A stretch of DNA of 57,791 nt from a virus. Position numbers and translations under genes: made by a program. The stretch is from positions 1 through 57,791 of the IMG/VR virus record IMGVR_UViG_3300003323_000218, one strand, 5' to 3'. Position 1 is the first letter of the stretch, and each line of letters opens with the position of its first letter. Below are positions 16,105 through 25,277 of this stretch, piece after piece. The notes under the pieces are model-generated. The model saw nothing but the letters and a program-made list of their open reading frames with translations. It made no database searches and was not told where the DNA came from.

Positions 16105-17942
16105 TACAGCGCTCCAATTCCCTCAAGTGCCTTGATCTTCTGTACAAATTCTGGATCTTGCTTCATCACAGACGATGCAAATGCTTTTGCTTGCGGTGAA
16201 CCCGGAACAAGATTCTTGTACTGCCAAATACGCGGATCAGCATTTTGATCAAAGATAAGTTCCTTTTGCGAATAGGCTTGCGGATCACGCGCCATATAAG
16301 ATGGTTGAAGTAGCTTGGCCTTTGCCTTCACCATCTCGTTAGCGCCAATGAGATTGTCCGCAGCTTCGTTGATGGCCTCTTTGGTCATATGGGCATTCGG
16401 ATAAGCGGATTGCAAAATGGCGCGTGCGGCATCAGTTCCAAGACCACCAGTTCCAAGGCGCGACACGATTTGATTTGAATATTTGTCCAGCAAATCGTTT
16501 GCAGTGACGGCATCCTTGGCGCGATCACTAATGCCTGCAACTGTAAGCAATCCGTTCACGTAATCGATCTTGTCTGACATTGGGCCAACAGCGGCCTTAT
16601 TTGCAAGGCCCTTGATGTTTTGGAGATAGGAACTTGTGACTTGAGCCTGCGAATTCAACTCATTGAGCGGCTTCCACTTTTGAGTAAGATCACCCTGCAA
16701 ATCCTCTTGGCCCTTCACGTAACCTGGTACCGGAGCTGGTCGAACAGCCCCGACATTGACTGCGCTCGATGTTGAATTTTTAGGTGTGCCATCAGGCGAA
16801 TTGAGGTCGATATCTCCGACAATGCGCTGGCCGTTCGGCAGTTGGTAATTCAGCGAGAACTTACCACTTGGATCGGCCTTGGCGCTTTCGAGAATACCAG
16901 CGCGCACGTTCGGCGGAAGCTGCGCGAGCAGATTTGCGCCTTTGAACGGCTCCGCATTCTGTTGAGATGCATTGCCGGACGCAGGACCACGCGCAATTGC
17001 TCCTGCGGTAGTAAAGATGGGATTGCCATTGGCGTCTACACCGGCTTGCACTTGGTAATTAGCCTTAGCACCAGCCTTTGCCTCTTCTGTTGCGCCAATC
17101 GCTTCAGCCGCGCCTGGAATCTGTCTGGCAGATGCGTTGCCATTCCCGTCAAACGTGTACTGGAAACCCTCCTTGTTCGGGGCATTGAAAATAGGGAGGT
17201 TAGTACGCGGATCAAGGATCGTGCTGCCTTCGCGGGCATTGATCGGCGCAATGTAATTCGTCTTGGCGATGTTACCTTGCAGGATCTGCTGACCTTGTGG
17301 CGATCGCGGGTCAACACCAGCCGCCATCATCGTCTTGATGAGATCGGTCGGCTCCATGGCTTTCGCATTCGTCTGCAATTTCACCATAGTGATTTTGCCG
17401 AGAGCACTATCAGGCGCTTGCAAGAAACTCGCCAATTCTTGCGGCGCGACGCCCCTGAAAAGAGGATTGGTTACGGGTTGTGGCGCAGGCTGCTGTTGCG
17501 GCAATTGCTGATTAATCGCATCCATGCGGGCAGCGTTGTCCACTGTCGGGCCTACGCTTCCATTTTTTGCACCAATTGACAAAGCGGCATTTGAAACGTC
17601 GCCTTGCGTTGGTTGCGGATTCACTTGAGGCTGACCACCACCAATCAGTGACTGCGCCAATCCCATAAGATTATTGTTGTACTGACGTGCGACATCCATT
17701 TGCTTCTGGTCGAGTTCGCCCTGTTGGTTCTTTCCGATCAAACCAGCCGCGAGTTTGGCAAGATATTGGGTCGGGCTCGGCGCGACATAATGGCCGCTGA
17801 CCATCTGGCCTTCCGGCGATTGCAGCGACGACTGCTGCAAGTATTGCGCAATCTGGCGCTGCCTATCGATGGCTTGCTGCGCGATTTGCAACTCCATCGG
17901 GGACATGGGAGAACCATCTTGAAGAAAATCCGCCATGATCAT
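16104..17942 (-). CDS. Large virion (ejection/internal) protein, Gln-rich
   Basis: This is a 612-residue protein, mostly polar, with Gln/Asn-rich N-terminal regions (IAQQAIDRQRQIAQYLQQS) and a helical C-terminal 180 residues. No enzyme motif is seen. ATGA overlap with the gene before it and TAATG with the gene after it show tight coupling of the three ejection-type genes. An ATG at 17936 is an alternative start. Role inferred from position. Confidence 0.65.
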   Translation of the reverse strand: MIMADFLQDGSPMSPMELQIAQQAIDRQRQIAQYLQQSSLQSPEGQMVSGHYVAPSPTQYLAKLAAGLIGKNQQGELDQKQMDVARQYNNNLMGLAQSLIGGGQPQVNPQPTQGDVSNAALSIGAKNGSVGPTVDNAARMDAINQQLPQQQPAPQPVTNPLFRGVAPQELASFLQAPDSALGKITMVKLQTNAKAMEPTDLIKTMMAAGVDPRSPQGQQILQGNIAKTNYIAPINAREGSTILDPRTNLPIFNAPNKEGFQYTFDGNGNASARQIPGAAEAIGATEEAKAGAKANYQVQAGVDANGNPIFTTAGAIARGPASGNASQQNAEPFKGANLLAQLPPNVRAGILESAKADPSGKFSLNYQLPNGQRIVGDIDLNSPDGTPKNSTSSAVNVGAVRPAPVPGYVKGQEDLQGDLTQKWKPLNELNSQAQVTSSYLQNIKGLANKAAVGPMSDKIDYVNGLLTVAGISDRAKDAVTANDLLDKYSNQIVSRLGTGGLGTDAARAILQSAYPNAHMTKEAINEAADNLIGANEMVKAKAKLLQPSYMARDPQAYSQKELIFDQNADPRIWQYKNLVPGSPQAKAFASSVMKQDPEFVQKIKALEGIGAL

Positions 17943-18898
17943 GTGTCCTGTAGCGCCTGTGCAAGCTTGTACATTGGAGAAAATTCTACTTGACTAAATT
18001 TAGGCTGCGAATCGCCAAGAAGGAGCGCTTGCGCGATCTGCTGTTGCTGCGCGGATTGTGGCTGCGCAGCAGGCGCAATCATGCCGGGAGTTTCGTTGGC
18101 GGCCTGATTGAACACGCCACCTACCCCGCCGCCGCCGCCAGCAATCGAAAGACCGCCTCCAGACTGCCCGCCACTCCCCTTTAGTGCCGTCACAAGTTTG
18201 GCGATATTGCTAGGAGTTACAGCAGACTTAAAAAAATCAGATATGCCGGGAGAAAGCGCGCCATCAAGTCCTGCGTATCCTAAATCTGTATAGGCGCCCG
18301 AACCGAGCGCCTCAGCCACAGAGGATGCGGCACCAATTCCCCCAGCGCCGGTTAGACCTACCCCAGTGCCATCACCAAAACCAGCCGCCGCCAACTCTTC
18401 TGATGTTGGGATTGCATAGCCTGCTGTCTCAGCAGCTCCAGCGCCAGCATCTGCTCCGGCAGCTCCAGTGCCACTAAAAGCAGTAGACAAACCCTGACCA
18501 GCCAAAACAGCGCCCAAGATCGGCACGATGTTTGAGAAAATTCCACCATGATCTCCGGTGGAGTTCATTTGCTGCCATTGCTGCGTCGGCTTGCCATTAG
18601 CATCAAGCGTGACGGTATCGTAACGGCCATTTCCATCAGTCGCGCCACTTTGGTTGCTTGCAAAGCGCGTCAGTTGCGTGAGGCCATTGCCTGGTTGGTA
18701 TTCATCCATGACCCAGCCGCCGGCACCGGGAGCGGACATGCCGAATCCAGGAACCTGCACGCCTCCTGGTACGATGCCGCCATCATATTGATCTGGGTTG
18801 AATCCTTGAATCGCCTTGAGAATGGCATTCCAATCCTGATTCTGGAAATCGTTGCCTCCATATTTCTGGAGCATCGCCAATTCGTCTGCGGTCGGCAT
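17939..18898 (-). CDS. Virion protein, Gly/Ala-rich, unknown function
   Basis: This is a 319-residue protein with repeated Gly-Ala stretches (GTGAAGADAGAGAAETAGYA) around residues 140-215 and a Gly-rich patch (GLSIAGGGGGVGG). The C-terminus is Gln-rich. It probably belongs to the internal/ejection set together with its two downstream neighbours. The start at 18898 follows aggaaatatc. Confidence 0.6.
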   Translation of the reverse strand: MPTADELAMLQKYGGNDFQNQDWNAILKAIQGFNPDQYDGGIVPGGVQVPGFGMSAPGAGGWVMDEYQPGNGLTQLTRFASNQSGATDGNGRYDTVTLDANGKPTQQWQQMNSTGDHGGIFSNIVPILGAVLAGQGLSTAFSGTGAAGADAGAGAAETAGYAIPTSEELAAAGFGDGTGVGLTGAGGIGAASSVAEALGSGAYTDLGYAGLDGALSPGISDFFKSAVTPSNIAKLVTALKGSGGQSGGGLSIAGGGGGVGGVFNQAANETPGMIAPAAQPQSAQQQQIAQALLLGDSQPKFSQVEFSPMYKLAQALQDT

Positions 18899-18907
18899 GA
18901 TATTTCC

Positions 18908-20170
18908 TTAGAACGCTGAGGCCAAATCGTTAGGCGATAGGCCAGTAGAATTCAACACGCCAGCGTTATTCCCAAGCCAGTTGTTGTATCCACTGGTGCC
19001 GCTAAACAAGTTTCCTAGGTTGTTAAATAAGCCACCCTGTAGCGCTGCCGAGCCCAATCCAAATAGACCATTTGTGAAATTCGTGCTCTTTGCATTATTC
19101 GCGTTCTGCTGCGCGAGGTTAGAGTTGTAGCCAAGATTGGCGGCGTTCATGTAATCGACGCCCGGAATGCTTGTTCCGATTTGGCCGGGAAAACTCGGTA
19201 GCGTCACTTGCGGACCACCACGCAAAACCGACAGATCATTAAGCGGCGCATTGTGAAGTGCGGTGGCTTCCGCGACGCCCTCTTGCCGTCCTTGCATACC
19301 CGTATTAAAGCCTGCGATGGCATTGTTCATGCCAGCTTGGTTTGCGTTCAAACCGAGACCGAAAAGACGCGACTGCTCTTGGCCTCCAGCCTGAATAGCG
19401 CTGTCGCGAGCATCGCCATAAGCCTTTTGCTTCGCAAGATTGAAATTGTTCATCTCGCGGTCGTAGGCTTCCGAACCAGGCATGATGCCCTGATTGGCAA
19501 GCTGGCTCTTCAGGTCGCTTTCACGTTGCTGAAATTGTGGATCTAGATATTGCGTTTCCTGCCGATAGACGGAATCTCGAACGGTATTCAGATCATTGGC
19601 GTCCGGTGTTGGCAGGCCAGGAACATGGCTGGTATCAAACGTCGGTGCTGCTGGCGCGCCTCCGAAATTCAGCGTATTTCCTGCCAAGCTTCCAGCTCGA
19701 TCCAATAATTGCCCTTGCAGCCGGTTCTGCGCATCGTAGTTCTGCTGCAACTGCGGATTGAGCGTTTGAGTGACGCTATACGTCCCATCAGGATTCATTG
19801 TCCTGACTTGAGATCCGGCCGGCGTATAGTAATTGGGATTATTAAGGTTGCTTTGCGTCTGTGCGTTTTGCAGATTGGCCTGTGCCTGCTTGTCCGCCAA
19901 TGCCGCATAATCTGGTATTCCATTGCTTCCCATGGGGAAGCTGCCAATACCGAAAAGCCTCGACCCGCCATAGTTTGTCGTGCCACTCTGATATGGGCTT
20001 TGAACGGCATTCCCCGTATATGCATCGGTGAGTACGGGCGCGCCAAGTCCTTCTGCCGAGGCGAATTGATTTGCGGATGATTGAAGGGCGCTTTGTGGCG
20101 CATTCGTGAAGTTTTGGCGCTGGAAGAAATCAGCGTATGGATTGCCGGTTTGATAGTATTGGTCTGCCAT
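18908..20170 (-). CDS. Virion protein of the podovirus ejection/tail block
   Basis: This is a 420-residue protein, Asn/Gln/Ala/Gly-rich. The segment FQQRESDLKSQLANQGIMPG followed by SEAYDREMNNF is a recurring motif in podophage structural proteins of this location. The N-terminal part is disordered-looking; helical parts lie at residues 120-260. The exact role is unknown. Start has aggaacagtc before ATG. Confidence 0.65.
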   Translation of the reverse strand: MADQYYQTGNPYADFFQRQNFTNAPQSALQSSANQFASAEGLGAPVLTDAYTGNAVQSPYQSGTTNYGGSRLFGIGSFPMGSNGIPDYAALADKQAQANLQNAQTQSNLNNPNYYTPAGSQVRTMNPDGTYSVTQTLNPQLQQNYDAQNRLQGQLLDRAGSLAGNTLNFGGAPAAPTFDTSHVPGLPTPDANDLNTVRDSVYRQETQYLDPQFQQRESDLKSQLANQGIMPGSEAYDREMNNFNLAKQKAYGDARDSAIQAGGQEQSRLFGLGLNANQAGMNNAIAGFNTGMQGRQEGVAEATALHNAPLNDLSVLRGGPQVTLPSFPGQIGTSIPGVDYMNAANLGYNSNLAQQNANNAKSTNFTNGLFGLGSAALQGGLFNNLGNLFSGTSGYNNWLGNNAGVLNSTGLSPNDLASAF

Positions 20171-20178
20171 GACTGTTC

Positions 20179-21726
20179 CTAGAGAATGCCGCCCTTTTCC
20201 ATAACCAATTCTGTGTTAATCCACTCAATCTGAATATTCATCGACCCGGTTTTGATACGCGGGGAAACACAATTGCCCATCCCGTTCACGCCCTGCCAAT
20301 TCCGGATGATGCTTAAGTCGCCGCCCCACACTGCCGTGTCCCACTGAGAACTCGCTCCCGCACCGTCCCATGTGGCGTAAGACGCGCCAGAGAATTGCAG
20401 CGCGCCAGTCGGGTCAATATCCTGAAAATCAACATCAATGGTGTAGAGCGCAGTTGGCGAGCCATTCGACAAAAGCATTGGTCGCATCAGCGTCCAGCGC
20501 TTGTAAGCGTTCGGATCGCCGCAATAATTGAATGCCTGCTTCCCGTTTGTTTGAATGGAACTGCCGTTATCCGAAAGACCGTTCCACGCTTGGCCTATGA
20601 ATCCATTCCCACCAAAAAACAGGTTGTCGTTATACAGTTCAAAGCAGTTGGCCTCCCAGCCGGTGAAGTTGCACCAGGATTTGGTGATGGTATTCATCAC
20701 GTATTGCTGCTGAGATCCGCCAGTAGTGAGCGGGACGTTCAAGTAAAGCTGATTTTGTTTTGGAAAGGCGATCAATTGCCATCCGAAGTTGCTGCCGTAA
20801 TTCGTGACGGCATCCGAGATTGCCTTTTGAATCTTGTTGGTCAATTCCGCTCGTTGGTCCAATCGGTCGGACTGGAGTGCTGTTGACATTGGGGACACGC
20901 CGTCCTGCGTAATCAACAAAAGATCGCCGCCGAACTTGCACATGCAGCGGCGCCCAATCGGCGAACCGAGATGCCACACGCCGACGAGTGACCATGTCGA
21001 CGCATTGGATGGGTCGGTCCCGGCATAAACAATTACCTCGCCGCGACTCGTGACAAATGCGGCCATGTCATCCACGCCATAGCCGGCGTCCATGGTCCAT
21101 GTGCCCATAGCTACCAGATAGCCGCCAAGTCGCGCAACTCCTTGCAAAGGAAATGCCGCCGCCGCTCCAGCAATGGAAGAAGTCGGTAAGTAATAAGCGT
21201 TGAGCGAATTATTTGGAATCAGCCAAACGCGATTTTTGTGCAGGTTAATACCCGCAATCGTTGATGTGTCGAGGCTGGTGATGTCGTGTGTACCATCTCC
21301 ATCTGCGTACCACGCCGCCCCCGTATAACCGCGCAACTTGTCCGCACCATTCACGCACAGCATGAAATTGCCACCGCTTGTGGCGACATTGATGTACTGA
21401 AAGCGCGAATTAGTCAGCCCGCTTACCGATGCCGCGCCTACCGCTCCGCCTGCGGTGCAGTCGTAAATACTACCGCCCGCAACGCCGAACATTTTGATTG
21501 TCGAGCCGCCAGCGTAGGAGAATATCGACTCAACCTGTCGCCCAAATCCTGTTGCATACTGCGTATATCCATACCGCTGAACTACCGATGATGTGCCTGG
21601 GAACCAGTTCGTTAGATAGACAGCATCGGTTTCTGCCATGGCAGACAACGAATCACGCGCATTCCACCCGCCGATCGGCGCCGGAAAGGTCACCGCATAA
21701 GAACGACCCGCTTGAGCCGGTTTCAT
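20179..21726 (-). CDS. Tail-hub / packaged-DNA stabilisation protein (P22 gp10-like)
   Basis: This is a 515-residue, beta-rich protein. The opening APIGGWNARDSLSAM and TNWFPGTSSVVQRYGY is the usual start of phage 'stabilisation protein / tail nozzle' homologues, followed by repeated sheet motifs suggesting a beta-propeller. P22 gp10 and T7 gp12 form the tail hub. It overlaps the adaptor-like gene by four bases (ATGA). Confidence 0.8.
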   Translation of the reverse strand: MKPAQAGRSYAVTFPAPIGGWNARDSLSAMAETDAVYLTNWFPGTSSVVQRYGYTQYATGFGRQVESIFSYAGGSTIKMFGVAGGSIYDCTAGGAVGAASVSGLTNSRFQYINVATSGGNFMLCVNGADKLRGYTGAAWYADGDGTHDITSLDTSTIAGINLHKNRVWLIPNNSLNAYYLPTSSIAGAAAAFPLQGVARLGGYLVAMGTWTMDAGYGVDDMAAFVTSRGEVIVYAGTDPSNASTWSLVGVWHLGSPIGRRCMCKFGGDLLLITQDGVSPMSTALQSDRLDQRAELTNKIQKAISDAVTNYGSNFGWQLIAFPKQNQLYLNVPLTTGGSQQQYVMNTITKSWCNFTGWEANCFELYNDNLFFGGNGFIGQAWNGLSDNGSSIQTNGKQAFNYCGDPNAYKRWTLMRPMLLSNGSPTALYTIDVDFQDIDPTGALQFSGASYATWDGAGASSQWDTAVWGGDLSIIRNWQGVNGMGNCVSPRIKTGSMNIQIEWINTELVMEKGGIL

Positions 21727-22640
21727 TGCGTTGTGCCACCGTAACCCGTATCAGGCAGTTGATCCGGGCCGATCAGGATCGTATTGATGCGCGGAGCAAA
21801 TGACAGCGTGGGTGCCCCCTTATTGGCAGCCTTTGCGTTACTCAATTCCTTCGTGAAATCACGATTAAGAGCCGTCGTTTCAAATCCCTTAGTCTCGAAG
21901 TATTTGAGCTTTAGTCCCAGAACCATCAAGCGGTCAGGATAGACACAAGTATCGGTGTCGGCCGTGAGCGAGCTTTTGGCCACGCCGTTGGAGTCATATG
22001 CCCAATTCTTGGACATGTACTCAAAACCAAGGTATTCGCTTGATGCTGTGGCGGGCCAAATCTGAAAATACCCGCCCATCAGGCGAAAGCTGATCCTCGG
22101 GCCGGTCGCTATGTAACCTGACTTCAAAAACTGCCACTGTTGGGAGGTGACCGGACCAAGCATTTCCCAATGCTTGCTTTTGTCCCATTGCGTCTTGTTG
22201 ATCGGCCGATCAAAATCGCTCGGCATGGAGTATTTCGTCTTGCAGAAATTGATCGAAATTCCCGTATTCGTCGCCGTGCAGTTCTGCGAAAGCGTCACTT
22301 GCGTCAGCGAGTCGACGCTTTGTATATAGGTATCGGAGTTGATGCCAGTCCCGACAGCCATGTACGTTCCAGCCGACAAACCTGATGTTGACGGGATATT
22401 GGTGATGACAGCCGATTCGCTTGTGGTGTTGCCGGTCGTGGTTGTAAATGCCGTAGTGAAGCGGTATTCAGTAAGCGCGTGCTCCCAATCGAAATCCTGC
22501 TGCAACTCATAGCCAACCGCATTCAAGAGCGCGAGCTGTTGAATCGTATCGGTAGCGACATTTCCTGCCACATAGGTAGGAACGGACAGCCCGAGTTCTC
22601 CAGTCGCTTGCTGGATAAGTTGCAGCATCGTGGAGGACAT
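21723..22640 (-). CDS. Head-to-tail adaptor (P22 gp4 / T7 gp11-like)
   Basis: The start at 22640 (MSSTMLQLIQQATGELG) overlaps the previous stop (TAATG), giving 305 residues. The N-terminal helical part and FDWEHALTEYRF, then YSMPSDFDRPI and WPATASSEYLGFEYMS, follow the common pattern of podovirus head completion/adaptor proteins. It would sit between portal and hub. Good confidence from order (coat … adaptor … hub). Confidence 0.75.
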   Translation of the reverse strand: MSSTMLQLIQQATGELGLSVPTYVAGNVATDTIQQLALLNAVGYELQQDFDWEHALTEYRFTTAFTTTTGNTTSESAVITNIPSTSGLSAGTYMAVGTGINSDTYIQSVDSLTQVTLSQNCTATNTGISINFCKTKYSMPSDFDRPINKTQWDKSKHWEMLGPVTSQQWQFLKSGYIATGPRISFRLMGGYFQIWPATASSEYLGFEYMSKNWAYDSNGVAKSSLTADTDTCVYPDRLMVLGLKLKYFETKGFETTALNRDFTKELSNAKAANKGAPTLSFAPRINTILIGPDQLPDTGYGGTTQ

Positions 22641-22954
22641 TACTGCTCCAGAAGTCGAGTAAGATGCGGAGGGCCGTAGCGAAGCGATGGCGGATTTTCC
22701 CCATCCCATTCGCCCAGGATCTCAATCACGCAAAGCGCTTTGCAGCGCTGCCAGCCGATCAATTCATCTCCGGGCGTGTCTCCAAATCGAATGAATTGGC
22801 CGGATTGACTGATCTTGTCGGGGTCAATCGTGACTTGGTAGTACTCACCCGGGCGAAAGCCATCAGTCTCAAATCCAGACGGCCCAAAACGAACCAGCGC
22901 AACACATCGCTTTTCAATTTCGTCCGGATGGGTCATTGCCTCTGACATTTCCAT
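22640..22954 (-). CDS. Small virion-cluster protein, unknown function
   Basis: An aggaggcagcgtg site precedes ATG at 22954, which overlaps the previous stop; the product has 104 residues. It is beta-type with no hydrophobic helix (GEYYQVTIDPDKISQ, GDELIGWQRCKALCVIEIL). It overlaps the adaptor-like gene by one base, so it may be a head-completion or assembly factor. No family recognised. Confidence 0.6.
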   Translation of the reverse strand: MEMSEAMTHPDEIEKRCVALVRFGPSGFETDGFRPGEYYQVTIDPDKISQSGQFIRFGDTPGDELIGWQRCKALCVIEILGEWDGENPPSLRYGPPHLTRLLEQ

Positions 22955-23634
22955 CACGCTGCCTCCTGCTCGCCCTTGGGTGGACGGCCGCGCTTCTTGG
23001 CCTCTTGCGTCATGGTTGCCATGAACTCGGCCATTTGTTTACGCAGTTCTTCCATCTCCTGCGAATGCTTGGCCGCTTGGGCTGCAAGATCCTCTTTGGC
23101 CTTGGCCAGGCTATCGTCGGCCTCTTTCTGCTTGCGTTCGGCTTCGCTGAGTTGCGCAGCAGCTTCCGCAACCATCAGGAAGCGCTTGGCTTCGTCGCGG
23201 AAGGTGAAAGCGGATGTTCCGGCAATCATGCCAATGCCCTGCAGTTGTGCATCAGATGCGCCCGCGATGGACTCAACCGTAAAGAACTTGAGGCCTTTCA
23301 GTTCCTCGGCCTGAGCCATGTTCACGCGTGGCCATTCGGTAATCGGCGTGCCAACAAACTTTCCGCCGCCATCCTGACGATTCTGGAATGCCGCCCATTG
23401 CTTGGGAAAGCGTTGCTTGTGTTCGTCGCGAGCGATCGTGTCAATCACGCTCAGCTTATCGCCGGGGATGAAAATCTTGACGAAGACAACGTTTTCATAG
23501 ATCGGCCGCTTTTGAAGATTGCTCTGGAATTCGTTTTCAAGCGGACGTTCGTAAAACTGAACGGCAAGACGTGCGTCAGGATCATGCGCCCCAACGAAAT
23601 TGGGATTTTGCGCATCAGATGCGAGGAAAGTCAT
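22954..23634 (-). CDS. Phage protein with C-terminal coiled coil and AT-hook-like tail
   Basis: This is a 226-residue protein. Residues 1-130 are globular (HDPDARLAVQFYERP, NVVFVKIFIPGD). Residues 140-205 form a long coiled coil (EAERKQKEADDSLAKAKED). The tail has KKRGRPPKGE, the classical AT-hook core for minor-groove binding. It lies among virion genes and is preceded by leader motif copy B. It might link capsid assembly to DNA. Function unknown. Confidence 0.65.
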   Translation of the reverse strand: MTFLASDAQNPNFVGAHDPDARLAVQFYERPLENEFQSNLQKRPIYENVVFVKIFIPGDKLSVIDTIARDEHKQRFPKQWAAFQNRQDGGGKFVGTPITEWPRVNMAQAEELKGLKFFTVESIAGASDAQLQGIGMIAGTSAFTFRDEAKRFLMVAEAAAQLSEAERKQKEADDSLAKAKEDLAAQAAKHSQEMEELRKQMAEFMATMTQEAKKRGRPPKGEQEAA

Positions 23635-23660
23635 AGGTCGGTCTCCAAGTGGTTGGAAGA

Positions 23661-23680
23661 ACAGCGCCTCACGGCGTTAA
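23661..23680 (-). repeat. Late-gene leader motif, copy B
   Basis: On the - strand it reads TTAACGCCGTGAGGCGCTGT: stem CGCC/GGCG around GTGA, 26 bases before the ATG at 23634. A terminator-like CTCC-GCAA-GGAG hairpin with five T lies directly upstream. Confidence 0.6.
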
Positions 23681-23699
23681 AAATCTCCTTGCGGAGGGC

Positions 23700-23861
23700 T
23701 TACTGCGTCACTGTTTGAGACGCGGTATTCGGTTGCAACTCAAGGAACGCAGCGACTACGCGCTCCACATATACGTCTGTATTGTCCGGCTCATCCGACT
23801 CCGGATTGCGCGTGGCGTGTGCAATAGCCGTAGCCAACAGGCGGACATCATCAACTGTCAT
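23700..23861 (-). CDS. Small acidic protein (53 residues)
   Basis: The reading frame MTVDDVRLLATAIAHATRN… ends LELQPNTASQTVTQ. The site aaggagtga precedes the ATG at 23861 and the start touches the stop of the gene before it; an ATG three bases upstream is possible. It is helical and acidic. It sits between the DUF115 fusion and the AT-hook protein. Confidence 0.55.
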   Translation of the reverse strand: MTVDDVRLLATAIAHATRNPESDEPDNTDVYVERVVAAFLELQPNTASQTVTQ

Positions 23862-25201
23862 CATTCACTCCTTGAGATGTAAAACAATGCGGATTCGCCG
23901 CGATCCTGAGCCCATTCGATAACATGGCCGAACGATTCAAATTTTCGCTTCCACCAATCGAATGAATGCACGGATAGGTGCAACGGTTGCCCGATCAGCA
24001 CGCCGCATGCATCGTCAACGAGGCTGATCTGAAAAAACACTCGTTCTGCGGCCTGCATGATGTTGGTGATGACAGAATCAACCTGCCCTGCTGGAATATG
24101 CTCCATGACATCGGTGCAATATCCTTTTTCTGCGCCGATATCAAGTGACATGGACAGGTCACGGATGACCCTCGTATGCCAACTGATATCGGATGAAACA
24201 GACTCATCAAGCGAGTTTTCTGCGAAGTCCACCAAAATGAATTCACAGCCAGTCAGGTCATGCACACGCTTGGCGCCACGGCCTGTGCCGCAACCGAAAT
24301 CAATGACAACATCCCCCGCTTTGATGCCGGCAATATCGACAAACAACTGCGCGACTTCTTCCCCTGGTGCGGTTTCGCGATATTCGGCCATGGTCCACAT
24401 GGCTTCGTATTTCTCGCGTTCTGTTCTCGGGTTCAGGGCAGCCCTGCGCGCAATTTCACGCGTCATGAACGGCAATAGACCATCGCCATCTACGGTGATG
24501 ATGCAGCCAAGATCAATTAACTGATCGCACAACTGCGGGAAGAACTCGGCCTGTTTGGCCATCGTCCATGAGGTGCGGAACGTCTTGCCGAACATCGTGA
24601 CCTTGCAGATCGGCTCGCCGGTATTCATCGTCTGTTCATATGCATGACTGCCGTTGTCGTGACTGGAGTCGTAGCCGAACAGATGCATCTTCCGGTACCC
24701 CATCGTGTAGGCAAGACACATCGCGGACAGTCCTACCGTCGTGCCGCCGCCAATCAGCGTCAGTGATTCCCGCTTATCAGGCATATGGTCTTCAATACCG
24801 TCGATCTTCGGGTGCCAAACCATCACCTCAGCGAATTCTTCGGCCTTTTCGAATACAGACTTGTCGCACTGCGAGGCGAGCAAGCAAATGCAATTTGAAT
24901 CCGTTGTAACGAATGCGGAATTCTGCGGCCTCGCATCAAGAATCACTTGATAGTCCGCTCGAATGCCGTTGTCGAAAAGGTATTCGTACGCGCCATTCAG
25001 CGCAAAAACCTTCTGTCCAAGGCTTTGGCGCCAGCGGATCGTCTCAATGCAATTTTTCAGGCTAGGCCCACCACCGACAATCACAGCATGTCCATCATGC
25101 GCTTGAACCTCGGTAATCCATTCCAAATCGCGGCGCGAGTTGATCGCTACGTTTTGGAATAGAACCTCGTCCTCTGTATTGCATACAACTTCGATTTTCA
25201 T
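23861..25201 (-). CDS. DUF115-like domain fused to a SAM-dependent methyltransferase
   Basis: This is a 446-residue protein. Residues about 35-250 match DUF115/MAF-type proteins: AVIVGGGPSLKNCIETI, FALNGAYEYLFDNGI, and LTLIGGGTTVGLSAM then LFGYDSSHDNG. Residues about 280-445 are a class I methyltransferase with motif I VVIDFGCGTGRGAK and a later CTDVMEHIP. DUF115 proteins are linked to surface glycan synthesis or transfer. In the structural operon it may modify virion or host glycans. Substrates cannot be told from sequence. Confidence 0.75.
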   Translation of the reverse strand: MKIEVVCNTEDEVLFQNVAINSRRDLEWITEVQAHDGHAVIVGGGPSLKNCIETIRWRQSLGQKVFALNGAYEYLFDNGIRADYQVILDARPQNSAFVTTDSNCICLLASQCDKSVFEKAEEFAEVMVWHPKIDGIEDHMPDKRESLTLIGGGTTVGLSAMCLAYTMGYRKMHLFGYDSSHDNGSHAYEQTMNTGEPICKVTMFGKTFRTSWTMAKQAEFFPQLCDQLIDLGCIITVDGDGLLPFMTREIARRAALNPRTEREKYEAMWTMAEYRETAPGEEVAQLFVDIAGIKAGDVVIDFGCGTGRGAKRVHDLTGCEFILVDFAENSLDESVSSDISWHTRVIRDLSMSLDIGAEKGYCTDVMEHIPAGQVDSVITNIMQAAERVFFQISLVDDACGVLIGQPLHLSVHSFDWWKRKFESFGHVIEWAQDRGESALFYISRSE

Positions 25202-25223
25202 TGAGTACCCAAGTAGTTAGGTT

Positions 25224-25259
25224 CAAAGAAAAAGCCCTCGCCTTGTGAGCGAGGGCTTT
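25224..25259 (-). terminator. Rho-independent terminator, leftward, after the decoration-type gene
   Basis: On the - strand AAAGCCCTCGC and GCGAGGGCTTT pair over 11 bp around a short loop. They are followed by TTTTTCTTT. It lies between the gene at 25278 and the DUF115 fusion. Confidence 0.8.
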
Positions 25260-25277
25260 GCATGGGCAGAACGCCTA

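Noticed and set aside
22936-23718. Rightward 260-codon frame
   Set aside because: Antisense to the AT-hook protein gene, which has better start, neighbours and composition.
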